A DNA stretch of 36,581 bases. It comes from Rhodospirillales bacterium. Lineage in GTDB: Bacteria; Pseudomonadota; Alphaproteobacteria; UBA828. The stretch lies in contig JAPPHR010000069.1 in assembly GCA_028820995.1 (NCBI GenBank), positions 1 through 36,581 on the forward strand. Direction: 5' to 3'. The translations under genes were made by a program, and so were the position numbers. Below, in pieces: positions 9,701 through 18,357 of this stretch (position 1 is its first letter; every line of letters begins with the position of its first letter). The notes below the pieces were generated by a model that had not been told where the DNA came from, did not search any database, and was given only the letters and a program-made list of their open reading frames with translations.

Positions 9701-10014
9701 ACATGCGCGAAGAAGAGATGGCGGTTGCCGACGCGATCACGACGGCGACCAGGAACCGGATCCGGCCGATCTTCATGTCGACGCTCACCAGCGTGTTCGG
9801 GATGCTGCCGCTGGTGCTGTTCCCCGGCGCAGGCTCGGAGCTCTACCGCGGGCTGGGCTCCGTCGTGATCGGCGGGCTGGCGCTCTCGGCCGTGCTCACG
9901 CTGCTGATCGTCCCGCCGCTGCTGGCCGTGGTGGCGACCCGCAAGCAGGGCAAGCGCGAACGGCTGAGCACGGCCCTGGACGGTCCTTCGTTCGGCGGCA
10001 CCAGCGCGGAATGA
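6775..10014 (+). CDS. RND family efflux permease (AcrB/HAE-type)
   Basis: 1079 aa; N-terminus 'MNLIRLAIDRPIAVIAAILMVVMFGLVAL'; 'GMVVDAAIVVLENIYR' TM4 acidic motif; two TM clusters with large periplasmic loops. Confidence 0.95.
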   Translation: MNLIRLAIDRPIAVIAAILMVVMFGLVALQTIPIQLTPDVRKPLLTVETYWPGAAPAEVEREIITQQEEVFKGLEGLNRMVGSADDGVGEIELEFAVGTDMDKALVLVANRLDRVPNRPSDSVEPIISAAGSEDQPIAWFILSRQPGNDRPIHTYGDFVEDVIQERLERVPGVARVNMFGGTTRELRITVDPERMARYGLTVTEIADALRRSNASISAGDIDEGKRRYVVRTDGELNTPERVAGVVLRSDSDPLSGRVGRVTMGDIATIAYRHKEPVARIRQLGHPALAVNAVRETGANVIETMERVKTAVAELNAGAIPQAGLVFEQVYDETVYIESSIDLVQQNIFVGGVLAALILLLFLRSFSATLIVSIAIPVSVVGSFVAMAILGRSINVISLAGLAFAVGMVVDAAIVVLENIYRLRQSGYGRLQAAYHGARQVWGAVFVSAATTVLVFVPILVMELEAGQLFRDIAVAISVSVVLSLIVASTVIPSLASRILGRRRRRDAGASGMHAAQEEAPYRLRLPVIDDAAGFFVRVILGFTGWVVRRRARAAAVAVVVCGGALFVSWLLLPRLDYLPTGNRNLVFGVLLPPPGYNLETTMGIARSVEDAVKPLWQSETGPDAAPGEPPKMERFFFVTFRDQAFVGAVAVEADRAGELIDPIRRPVFFEPGTFGFVSQASLFGRGIGGGRKIDVDISGPDLETVLGIALQATGLVAQALPFDQGNQFRPKPGLELGAPEVRLLPDPIKLGDNGVSARELGATIEAYNDGLKVDEVTIDAKRYDLVLAGPDANVDRTQGIESLPVVTRAGATVPASSLADIVVTAGPTKIRHVERERTITLEIRPAADIPLEVAMERLESGVVQALEGRGLPPGVKIRLSGTADDLEATWDAMAINLVVAIAIVYLIMAVLFESFVYPLVIMLSVPLAAAGGVLGLAAVNTYQFQPLDMLTLLGFVILVGIVVNNAILLVHQTLFHMREEEMAVADAITTATRNRIRPIFMSTLTSVFGMLPLVLFPGAGSELYRGLGSVVIGGLALSAVLTLLIVPPLLAVVATRKQGKRERLSTALDGPSFGGTSAE

Positions 10015-10724
10015 GGCCGGACGAAGGCCCGCCGCTTCACGCGTGGGACCTGTCGCCTGCCGAGGCGATTGCGTTGCAGAAGAGGCTGGCCGGCGACGTG
10101 GTACGCAGGGATCGCTTCGGGCCCGGCGGCCGGCGGGCGATCAGGCGGGTGGCCGGCGTCGACGCTGCCTTCGGTGACGGCGGGCGGACGATCCGGGCGG
10201 CGGCGGTGATGCTCTCCTATCCCGAACTGGCACCGACCGACCGGGCTCTTATCGAGCGCCCGACAGCCTTCCCTTACGTGCCGGGGCTGCTCTCCTTCCG
10301 CGAAGTGCCGGCCCTGCTGGAGGCCCTGGGGAAGCTGTCGGCGGCACCCGACCTGATCCTCTGCGACGGCCACGGCTATGCCCATCCGCGCCGCTTCGGG
10401 CTCGCCTGCCATCTGGGCCTCTGGCTGGAGACGCCCGCCATCGGGGTGGCGAAGTCGAGGCTCACCGGCTCTCACGACGAGCCTGGGCCTGCGAGGGGCG
10501 ACGCCGTCTGGCTCCTCGCCGGCAAGGGCGAAAAGCCCCTCGAGCGCCTCGGCACGGTACTGCGGACCCGCGAGCGGGTGAAACCGGTCTACGTCTCGGC
10601 CGGCCACCGGATTTCGCTGAAGACCGCCGTGGCCCTGACCCTCGCCTGCACGACACGCTATCGGCTGCCCGAACCGACCCGCCTCGCCGACAGGCTCTCC
10701 AAGGCCCACCGGGGCGGGGGCTGA
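10011..10724 (+). CDS. nfi: Endonuclease V (deoxyinosine 3' endonuclease)
   Basis: 'VAGVDAAFGDGG...AAAVMLSYPEL', 'YVPGLLSFREVPALLEAL', 'DLILCDGHGYAHPRRFGLACHLGLWLETPAIGVAKSRL'; ATGA overlap with the RND gene. Confidence 0.93.
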   Translation: MRPDEGPPLHAWDLSPAEAIALQKRLAGDVVRRDRFGPGGRRAIRRVAGVDAAFGDGGRTIRAAAVMLSYPELAPTDRALIERPTAFPYVPGLLSFREVPALLEALGKLSAAPDLILCDGHGYAHPRRFGLACHLGLWLETPAIGVAKSRLTGSHDEPGPARGDAVWLLAGKGEKPLERLGTVLRTRERVKPVYVSAGHRISLKTAVALTLACTTRYRLPEPTRLADRLSKAHRGGG

Positions 10725-10840
10725 TTGGAGCAAGAGCAGGGATCGAGGCTCAGACACGACGGTTCCCGCCTAGAACTACACGCAACCGTCTCGCTCCAGT
10801 ATCCTATGTCTTCCTCACAACTCCGTTCGAGGAGTACGGC

Positions 10841-11083
10841 ATGACCACGGTGAACGACCCGGAGGTCCGCACCCGAATCCACGTCGATACGTCAATCTGT
10901 GGCGGTCGGCCGCATATTCGTGGCACACGCGTTAGGGTGGCTGACATCCTGGAGATGCTGGCCGAGGGCGTTCCACAGGAGGACATCCTCGCCGACTATC
11001 CCTACCTCAGCGAAGCAGACCTAAGAGCGGCGTTGGCCTTCGGAGCGGCTGCGAGCGCGCATCGCATCATCCTCGCAGCCTGA
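10841..11083 (+). CDS. DUF433 domain protein (antitoxin-like)
   Basis: 'ICGGRPHIRGTRVRVADILEMLAEGVPQEDILADYPYLSEADLRAALAFGAA' resembles the DUF433 domain. Confidence 0.85.
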   Translation: MTTVNDPEVRTRIHVDTSICGGRPHIRGTRVRVADILEMLAEGVPQEDILADYPYLSEADLRAALAFGAAASAHRIILAA

Positions 11084-11205
11084 CAGTGCTATTTCTGATC
11101 GAAGTCCGGTGACGGGCAAGAGAGTTCAGCGCCCGAGCTACGGAGAATGCTCCAACCGCTTGGGCGATCTCTACAGTCCGCGCTGAAGGTGGTGCGGGAT
11201 CGCGA

Positions 11206-11436
11206 TCAGGCGGGCTCCCCGTCTTGCGCTCTTGCGGAAGCAGGGTCGTCCGAAGCACTGTCGGACGTGTCCACCGCTGTCTCGTCGGCGTCCTCGCCCT
11301 CGACCACCTGGCCGGATTTCTCCTGCCGTCTGAGCTCCGCCCGCTCGGCCTTCAGCTTGGCGCGGGCGGCCTTCCTCGCGGCCTTGTTGCGCTCGCGCTC
11401 GAGGCGAGCAAAGCGATAGTTGGGCTTGCGTGCCAT
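11206..11436 (-). CDS. Small highly charged hypothetical protein
   Basis: 76 aa from ATG 'MARKPNYRFARLERERNKAARKAARAKLKAERAELRRQEK', RBS AAGGA upstream; downstream of csp on the same strand. Confidence 0.75.
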   Translation of the reverse strand: MARKPNYRFARLERERNKAARKAARAKLKAERAELRRQEKSGQVVEGEDADETAVDTSDSASDDPASARAQDGEPA

Positions 11437-11533
11437 TCGATTCCTTCTGACTTGGCGGCGGTGGCCGCAGGGCGCAACCGGCCGCCTGCGCGGCGCGGAC
11501 TTCCCCGTCGCGCGCGCATACAGACAACGCCGC

Positions 11534-11561
11534 ATCGCCGGCGGCGCCTGCCGCCGGCGAT
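11534..11561. terminator. Perfect 12-bp hairpin downstream of csp (terminator or attenuator-like)
   Basis: ATCGCCGGCGGC-GCCT-GCCGCCGGCGAT; no strong T-tract on the minus strand, so function is uncertain. Confidence 0.5.
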
Positions 11562-11584
11562 TCTTGGGGGAGGTCTGCCGGGAC

Positions 11585-11794
11585 TCAGTCCAGAACGACC
11601 AGATTCTCGGCCGACGCTCTGCCGTCGCGGCCCGGTGTCAGCTCGTACTCGACCTTCTGGCCTTCCCGCAGGTTGGTGAGTCCCGCCCTCTCGACGGCGG
11701 AGATGTGGACGAACGCGTCCTTGGACCCATCGCTCGGCTGAATGAAGCCGTAGCCTTTGACCGAGTTGAACCACTTCACCGTTCCAGTCGCCAT
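11585..11794 (-). CDS. Cold shock protein (CspA family)
   Basis: 'GTVKWFNSVKGYGFIQPSDGSKDAFVHISAVERAGL' with RNP1/RNP2 motifs; RBS AAAGGAG upstream of ATG. Confidence 0.97.
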   Translation of the reverse strand: MATGTVKWFNSVKGYGFIQPSDGSKDAFVHISAVERAGLTNLREGQKVEYELTPGRDGRASAENLVVLD

Positions 11795-11820
11795 GACTAC
11801 TCCTTTCGCAAAGTTACACG

Positions 11821-11847
11821 CCCGCGCCGCAACTTGCGGCGTCGCGG
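11821..11847 (-). promoter_or_regulatory. Hairpin in presumed 5' UTR of csp
   Basis: CCCGCG-CCGC-AACTT-GCGG-CGT-CGCGGG: bulged stem upstream of the csp RBS. Confidence 0.4.
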
Positions 11848-12007
11848 GAGTTCGGGGCGCAGCGTGTCTCTAGAGTAGCTTGGCCCGGCTGGAGCCAGTC
11901 AGCGAAGATACATCAAGGTCACGTGCAACCGACCGGCCCCTTGTTGGTCCATTGTTGCCTTATTTGCAAGGGGGTTTCGCGTTTCCGGAGTCGTGCGGCC
12001 GGGTCCG

Positions 12008-13675
12008 TCAGCCGCCCTTCGGCAGGAACTTGAACGCCCATTTGAGCGTGATTGCATCCTCGATCGGCCCCGTCAGCGCGATCTGCGAGGTGTGCCGCCG
12101 TGTCGCGCCGTCACCGGCGTAGACGCTCTCGTCGATGCTCATGGATGCGCCGGCGGCACGCATCTGCCATATCGCGCCGCTGCGGAGCCGCAGCAGAACC
12201 GAGCGGCGGTCCTCGGTCATCGCGCAGAGCACGTCGGGGTGCAGGTGAAAGCGCAGCGCGAACTCTCGCCCGCGCCGCCGACGCTTCCTGAGGTGCGTGA
12301 GCGAATCCTCGCCGCGCACGTCGGCGCCAGCGGCGCCCACATAGAGCCTGCGCTTGTGGATCAGGCCGAGCGTGTCCAGATAGCCGTCGTGGCTGGCGTC
12401 GATCCAGGTTGCGCCGTCGCGATCGCGCCGCTCGACCCTCACCGTGTTCGGGCCGTCCGCGATGGTGCCGTCGGCGCCGAGAGTCGCGCTGTTGGTGTCG
12501 TCGACGACGAGCGTGCTGTGGGCCGCCGTGGCGCGCAAGGCCTCCTGCCATGCATCGTCGCTTCCACGCCAACCGCCGCAATTGACGATGAGGCGCTCCG
12601 GCCCGGCGCTCAGCTCCAGGCTCAACGTTCCGGCATGAGCCCAGCGTCCGGTGACTGCCGGTGCGCCCGTGTCCGCGATCAGGCTGGTGTGTTTGTTCTC
12701 GATCCGCATGAACCCGGTATCGGGCGCGTCGCGCGGGGCGGCGGTGCCATCCGCCGGCACCAGGCTGAGGGCGAGATCGATGAGGCCCCGTTCTTCCTCG
12801 ACCCCGCCGTTGAAGAGCGCGAGCCCCCCGTCGCCGTGGCGGAAAAGGCGCAGTGCCGATGCGAGCCGGACAATCCCCTCCGAGAGCGCTTGCGAAGCCG
12901 GGTGCCCGCCCTCGTCGAGGGTCGTTCGCAACCCCGCGAGGCACCAGAGTGCCGCGAGGTGCGCCGACGGATTCCGGCCGAATTGATCGCCGTTGCCTGC
13001 CCCCTGCCTCGCCAGCGCCGCTTCGAGGAGCTTGAGGCCTTGGGCAAACCGCCGCTCGCCGCCCGCAAGGCAGAGCCCGCTTTCGATCAGCCCTCTGGCC
13101 GCGACGAGCTGCGGCAGCCCTGCATCCGCGCTGCGTGCGGTACGCGCCAGGTGGCTGGCCTGGAGTTCGAGCCCCCGATGGAAGCGCCGGGCGAACTCGT
13201 CGTCCGCGCCTTCAAGCAGAAACCCGCTGTGGGCGAGCCAGGCCGAGAGGCGCCGCCCCAGAGCCTCGGGCCCCCAGGCCGCCATCGCGGCGCTCTCGAT
13301 GCTGCGGTGCTGCCGCAGCCAGTCGAGCGCCACCGCCCGGCCGCGCTCTGCCGCCTGGGCCGTGCCGGCCGCGCGCAGATCGCGCAGCCAGGCAAAGCCG
13401 TGGAGCTCGGCGAGCCAGTATTCGCCGGCACCCCTGTGCCGCCAGGGCACCGCGCCGCGCTCGCCGACCTCGCCGGCGCGAACGACGTGGCCGCCGAAGT
13501 CGAAGAGGCCGGAGGCCAGCGCCTCGCCGCGCCCGGTAACGCCCGGCACGAGGTCGAGCGGCCGGTGCAGCAGTTGCGGAACTTCGTCCGTTCTGCCCCG
13601 TCCGGACACGCGACGGCCCAGCCGCCGCAGGGCACCGAGAAAGCCTCCCGAGACCTGCTCGTCCCTCGCGTCCAT
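12008..13675 (-). CDS. Heparinase II/III family protein
   Basis: 555 aa; 'FNGGVEEERGLIDLAL', 'FMRIENKHTSLIADTGAP', 'STLVVDDTNSATLG', 'HDGYLDTLGLIHKRRLYV' typical of alphaproteobacterial heparinase II/III-like proteins next to rpe/rsmB. Confidence 0.85.
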   Translation of the reverse strand: MDARDEQVSGGFLGALRRLGRRVSGRGRTDEVPQLLHRPLDLVPGVTGRGEALASGLFDFGGHVVRAGEVGERGAVPWRHRGAGEYWLAELHGFAWLRDLRAAGTAQAAERGRAVALDWLRQHRSIESAAMAAWGPEALGRRLSAWLAHSGFLLEGADDEFARRFHRGLELQASHLARTARSADAGLPQLVAARGLIESGLCLAGGERRFAQGLKLLEAALARQGAGNGDQFGRNPSAHLAALWCLAGLRTTLDEGGHPASQALSEGIVRLASALRLFRHGDGGLALFNGGVEEERGLIDLALSLVPADGTAAPRDAPDTGFMRIENKHTSLIADTGAPAVTGRWAHAGTLSLELSAGPERLIVNCGGWRGSDDAWQEALRATAAHSTLVVDDTNSATLGADGTIADGPNTVRVERRDRDGATWIDASHDGYLDTLGLIHKRRLYVGAAGADVRGEDSLTHLRKRRRRGREFALRFHLHPDVLCAMTEDRRSVLLRLRSGAIWQMRAAGASMSIDESVYAGDGATRRHTSQIALTGPIEDAITLKWAFKFLPKGG

Positions 13676-13689
13676 GGAAATGGGTGAGG

Positions 13690-14421
<732 letters not shown>

Positions 14422-14440
14422 GGCGTGGTCTGGTACCAGC

Positions 14441-15787
14441 TTAGCCAAGGTGCCGCAAGCGGGCGGCGTAGAAGCCGTCCATTCCGCCGGCTTCCGCCCA
14501 ATGGCAGGGAAGGGTGCGCAGATCGCCGGCCGCCGTGATGGCCTCGCTGAAGCCCGCAAGCTCGCCGGCGCGCACCGGCACGCGCGCGAATTCCGGCGCC
14601 ACCGCGAGGAATGCGCTCACCTGGCGCTCGCATTCCTCCGGCTGAAGCGAGCAGCTCGCGTAAACGAAGAGCCCCCCACGCGCCAGCATCCCGGCGGCGC
14701 GCGCCAACAGCCGGCCCTGCAATGCGGCGAGTCGCTCCACATCGGCGGGCTTGCGGCCGTGCGGAATATCGGGGTGGCGCCTGATCGTGCCGGTCGCCGT
14801 GCACGGCACGTCGAGCAGCACGGCGTCGGCAAGCGCTGGCGGGTGCCAGTCCAGCGCATCGGCCTCGACGATCTCGGCCTCCAGGCCGAGTCGCGCCAAA
14901 TTCTCCCTGAACCGGGCAAGACGGGCGGCGGAGCGGTCGACGGCGGTGACGCGTGCGCCCGCGGCGGCGAGCTGCGCGGTCTTGCCGCCGGGGGCCGCGC
15001 CGATCTCCAAGACGTGCTTGCCGGCGACGGGGCCGAGCAGGCGGACCGGCAGGGCCGCCGCCGCGTCCTGCACCCACCAGGCGCCCGCCTCGTAGCCCTT
15101 GAGCCGTGTCACCGCGCCGGCGCCCCGCAGCCGGAGCGTGCCGCCGGGCAGGCGCTCGGCGGCCAGCGCGGCGCGGAGCGCCTCGGCTCGGTCCTCCGGG
15201 CCGGAGGCCAGCGAGAGGTCGAGCGGCGGCTCCTGGAGGTGGGATTCGGCGATGGCGCGGCAGCGCTCCTCGCCGTAGGCCCGAGCCCAGCTCTGCCAGA
15301 GCCAGTCGGGTGTGTTGAGGCGGGGCCCGTCGAGTGCCGCGATCGCCCCATGCTCGCGGGAGGCCCGGCGCAGCACTGCGTTGACGAACCCGCGATAGGG
15401 CGCAAGACGTTGGCCCTGCGTCAGTGCGACAGTGCTCGCCACCGCAGCGTGCGCGGGCGTCTCGAGAAATGCGAGTTGGGCAACCCCGAGCCGCAATACG
15501 TCCTGCACCGCCCCGCGGCGCGCAGGCAGCGGGCGCTCCATGAGCCCGGCCAAGAAGGCGTCGATCTGGCCGAGGCGGCGGAGCGTCGTCAGCAGCAGCA
15601 GACGCGCGAAGGCAGCGTCGCGTGGCGAGAGCGCATCCAGCCCCGGTGCGTCGGCAAGCGCCTGGTCGAGGGCGCGGCCCCGGCGCAGAATCGCCCCCAG
15701 CGCATGGGCCGCAGCCGCGCGTGCATCGCGCGGCTGGCTCGAGCGTTCCCGTTTCACGCGGAAACGCTCTGACTCTTTGTCGCTCAC
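14441..15787 (-). CDS. rsmB: 16S rRNA (cytosine-C5) methyltransferase RsmB
   Basis: NusB-like N-domain plus SAM-MTase '[28 protein letters not shown]', '[18 protein letters not shown]', '[12 protein letters not shown]'; GTG start lies inside the 145-bp repeat. Confidence 0.92.
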   Translation of the reverse strand: MSDKESERFRVKRERSSQPRDARAAAAHALGAILRRGRALDQALADAPGLDALSPRDAAFARLLLLTTLRRLGQIDAFLAGLMERPLPARRGAVQDVLRLGVAQLAFLETPAHAAVASTVALTQGQRLAPYRGFVNAVLRRASREHGAIAALDGPRLNTPDWLWQSWARAYGEERCRAIAESHLQEPPLDLSLASGPEDRAEALRAALAAERLPGGTLRLRGAGAVTRLKGYEAGAWWVQDAAAALPVRLLGPVAGKHVLEIGAAPGGKTAQLAAAGARVTAVDRSAARLARFRENLARLGLEAEIVEADALDWHPPALADAVLLDVPCTATGTIRRHPDIPHGRKPADVERLAALQGRLLARAAGMLARGGLFVYASCSLQPEECERQVSAFLAVAPEFARVPVRAGELAGFSEAITAAGDLRTLPCHWAEAGGMDGFYAARLRHLG

Positions 15788-15885
15788 GGCAGCCGGCCTG
15801 CGGCGGGCGCCTCCGCGAGGGCGTTGCAGTTGCGGCGGGCCGCGGTCGCGGCCTGTCGCGCGTCCGTCGATGACGGACGCGCTCT
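15741..15885. repeat. 145-bp dispersed structured repeat, copy 1
   Basis: Ungapped alignment with 32587..32731 (about 20 mismatches by hand count). Right-end hairpin GCGTCCGTC-GAT-GACGGACGC; right terminus CGCTCTA. Confidence 0.9.
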
Positions 15886-17047
15886 ACTGATCGACGACAA
15901 AGCCGTCGCGATGGGGGCGCATGGTGACCGGGCGCTGGAACGGCGGGCGGCGCTCGGCCGCGTCCGGCGCGATCGCGACGCCGAGGCCCGGCACGTCGGG
16001 GATGGCGACGAAGCCGTCCTCCATCGGCGGCACACCCGTCACCACGTCCGAGCCGAGGAGGGCGAGGCTGGTCTCCATCTTCAGCGCCTCGAAGCCGGTG
16101 GTGTACTCCTGGATCGCGAAGTTCGGGATCGCCGCGGCGAGGTGAAGGCAGGCGGCGAGACCCAATGGCGAGAGCGGGTTGTGCGGCCCCACCATGACGT
16201 GGTGGGCCTCGGCCATCGCCGCTACCTTGCGCGCGCCGGTGATGCCGCCGCAGAGCGCCACGTCGACGCGGGCAAAGCCCGCGCCGTTGCGCGCGAAGAG
16301 GGCGCGGAAGTCGTGGAGAGAGGCGTAGCGCTCGCCGGTCGCAATGGGGGCGTTCACGCGGCGCGCCACCTCGGCCATGGCGTCCGGGTTCTCCGGCCGG
16401 ATCGGGTCCTCGCACCAGTAGGGCAGATAGCGCTCGATGCGCGGGATGAAGTCGATGGCCTCGGCGGGCGTGAGCCTGCGGTGGAGCTCCAGCAGCATGT
16501 CGACCTCGTCGCCCAGCGCCTCGCGCACGCGTCGTACGGTCTCCACGGCCCGGTTCATGTGGCTCACGTGGGAAGCGAAGAACGGCTCGTCCTCGCGCTC
16601 GTCGAGGAAGGGGTTGATGTGGCCCACCGCATTGAAGCCGGCGTCCTTCAGCGCGACGCAGTTCTCCACCAGCTCGTCGGTGGTCTTGCCGTAGGCATGG
16701 CCGTAGACCCTGGCGTGGCTCCGGCACGGCCCGCCGAGGAGGGAATGGACCGGGACGCCCAGCGCCTTGCCCTTGATGTCCCAGAGCGCGATGTCGATTG
16801 CCGCGATGGCGCCGTTGATCGCCGCGCCCTGGAAGTGGCTGAAGCGGTGCATGAGGTTCCAGTGGCGCTCGATGGGCCCCGGGTCCTGGCCCACGAGGTG
16901 GCCGGCGAAGGTCTCGATGGCCGCGCGCGAGGCCGCGAGATGCCCCCAGGTGCCGGATTCGCCGAGCCCCGTGATGCCGGCGTCGGTCTCGACACGCACG
17001 AACAGGAACTGGCCGATCGAGACCGGCGTGACTGCGGTGATTTTCAT
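15884..17047 (-). CDS. Mandelate racemase/muconate lactonizing enzyme (enolase superfamily), sugar-acid dehydratase-like
   Basis: 'ETDAGITGLGESG', 'AAIDIALWDIKGKALGVPVHSLLGG', 'WCEDPIRPENPDAMAEVARRVNAPIATGER', 'HNPLSPLGLAA'. Confidence 0.9.
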   Translation of the reverse strand: MKITAVTPVSIGQFLFVRVETDAGITGLGESGTWGHLAASRAAIETFAGHLVGQDPGPIERHWNLMHRFSHFQGAAINGAIAAIDIALWDIKGKALGVPVHSLLGGPCRSHARVYGHAYGKTTDELVENCVALKDAGFNAVGHINPFLDEREDEPFFASHVSHMNRAVETVRRVREALGDEVDMLLELHRRLTPAEAIDFIPRIERYLPYWCEDPIRPENPDAMAEVARRVNAPIATGERYASLHDFRALFARNGAGFARVDVALCGGITGARKVAAMAEAHHVMVGPHNPLSPLGLAACLHLAAAIPNFAIQEYTTGFEALKMETSLALLGSDVVTGVPPMEDGFVAIPDVPGLGVAIAPDAAERRPPFQRPVTMRPHRDGFVVDQ

Positions 17048-17056
17048 GGACGCTCC

Positions 17057-18226
17057 CTAATCGGCCGGTTCGAGCCGGAGCAGCATTCCGTCGGGGTGAT
17101 CGGTGAGCAGGTAGATAAGGCCGTCGGGCCCCTGGCGCACGTCGCGGATGCGCTCCTCCAGGTCTTCCAGCATGCGCTCCTCCACCACGGCCTTGCCGCC
17201 CGCGACCTCCAGACGCACCAGCAGCTCGCCCGAGAGCGCGCCGGCGAAGAAGCTCCCCCGCCACGCGGGGAAGCGCTCCCCATCGTAGATCATCAGCCCC
17301 GACGGCGAGATCGACGGCACCCAGTAATGCACCGGCTGGGCCATGCCCTCCTTGTGGGTGCCTTCGCCGATCTTGAAGCCCATGTAGCTCTTGCCATGGG
17401 TGATCACCGGCCAGCCGTAGTTCACGCCCGTCTCGATCAGGTTCAGCTCGTCGCCGCCCTTGGGCCCGTGCTCGATGGCGTAGATCCGCCCCGTCGAAGC
17501 CTCGCGCGCCATGCCCTGCGGGTTGCGGTGGCCGATGGAGTAGAGCTCGGGCCGCGCGCCCGTCTGCCCCACGAAGGGGTTGTCGTCTGGCACGCTCCCG
17601 TCGTCGTGGAGGCGGATGACGCTGCCCGCCGGGTCGCCCAGGTCCTGGGCGCGGTCGGTTTCGCCGCGCTCGCCGGCGGTGACGAAGAGGTAGCCGTCGG
17701 CGAACACGAGGCGCGAGCCGAAGTGGCGCCCGCCGTCGTCGCGGGGCAGGGCGACGTAGATCTCCTCGACATCCTCAAGGCGCCCGCCCGCGAGCCTGCC
17801 GCGCGCGACTCCGGTCGCCGCATCGTCGCCGTCGTCGCTCGGGCTCGCGTAAGAGAGGTAGACCAGGCCGTTCTCGGCGAAGTCGGGGTGCAGCGCCACG
17901 TCGAGCAGCCCGCCCTGGCCGTCCGCCCACACCTCTGGCACGCCCGCCACCGGCTCGGGCACGAGCCAGCCGTCCGCGACGATGCGGAGCCGGCCGGGGC
18001 GCTCGGTCACCAGCATGCGACCGTCCGGCAGGAAGGCGAGGCCCCAGGGATGCTCCAGCCCTTCCACGAGCCTGACCAGATGGAAGCGGTGCTCGGCGCT
18101 CTCGAAAGTGCCGAGCCGCTCGGCCGCCGCAAGCGGATAGGCCGTGCCCAGGAGAGCCGCCGCCATCGTGAGCAGCGCCCACGCAATACGAATGGTTCGC
18201 GCTCCATTGCCGTGAGCCTCAGGCAT
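17057..18226 (-). CDS. PQQ-dependent sugar dehydrogenase (glucose/sorbosone dehydrogenase-like), secreted
   Basis: Signal peptide; 'GLEHPWGLAFLPDGRMLVTERPGRLRIV', 'GHRNPQGMAREASTGRIYAIEHGPKGGDELNLIETGVNYGWPVITHGKSY'. Internal ATG at 18226 chosen. Confidence 0.92.
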   Translation of the reverse strand: MPEAHGNGARTIRIAWALLTMAAALLGTAYPLAAAERLGTFESAEHRFHLVRLVEGLEHPWGLAFLPDGRMLVTERPGRLRIVADGWLVPEPVAGVPEVWADGQGGLLDVALHPDFAENGLVYLSYASPSDDGDDAATGVARGRLAGGRLEDVEEIYVALPRDDGGRHFGSRLVFADGYLFVTAGERGETDRAQDLGDPAGSVIRLHDDGSVPDDNPFVGQTGARPELYSIGHRNPQGMAREASTGRIYAIEHGPKGGDELNLIETGVNYGWPVITHGKSYMGFKIGEGTHKEGMAQPVHYWVPSISPSGLMIYDGERFPAWRGSFFAGALSGELLVRLEVAGGKAVVEERMLEDLEERIRDVRQGPDGLIYLLTDHPDGMLLRLEPAD

Positions 18227-18357
18227 AACCCGCTCTCTTCGCCAGTGCGTGGACCCTATCACCGCGCGCCGCAGCCGTGCCAGTGGTCGCAGGGTTGCGG
18301 CTGCCGGCAGCTTGGGCCACCGTGCCTTGCCCGGACGAAGCGACAGGATTGCCCACC

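Noticed and set aside
6757-9702. 981-aa minus-strand ORF opposite the RND permease
   Set aside because: Antisense shadow ORF in high-GC DNA; His/Arg/Asp-rich, no domains, while the plus strand encodes an unmistakable RND pump.
10841-11083. Functional toxin-antitoxin module
   Set aside because: Only the DUF433 half is present; no intact toxin ORF adjacent.
11993-13687. 564-aa plus-strand ORF
   Set aside because: Antisense shadow of the heparinase-like gene.
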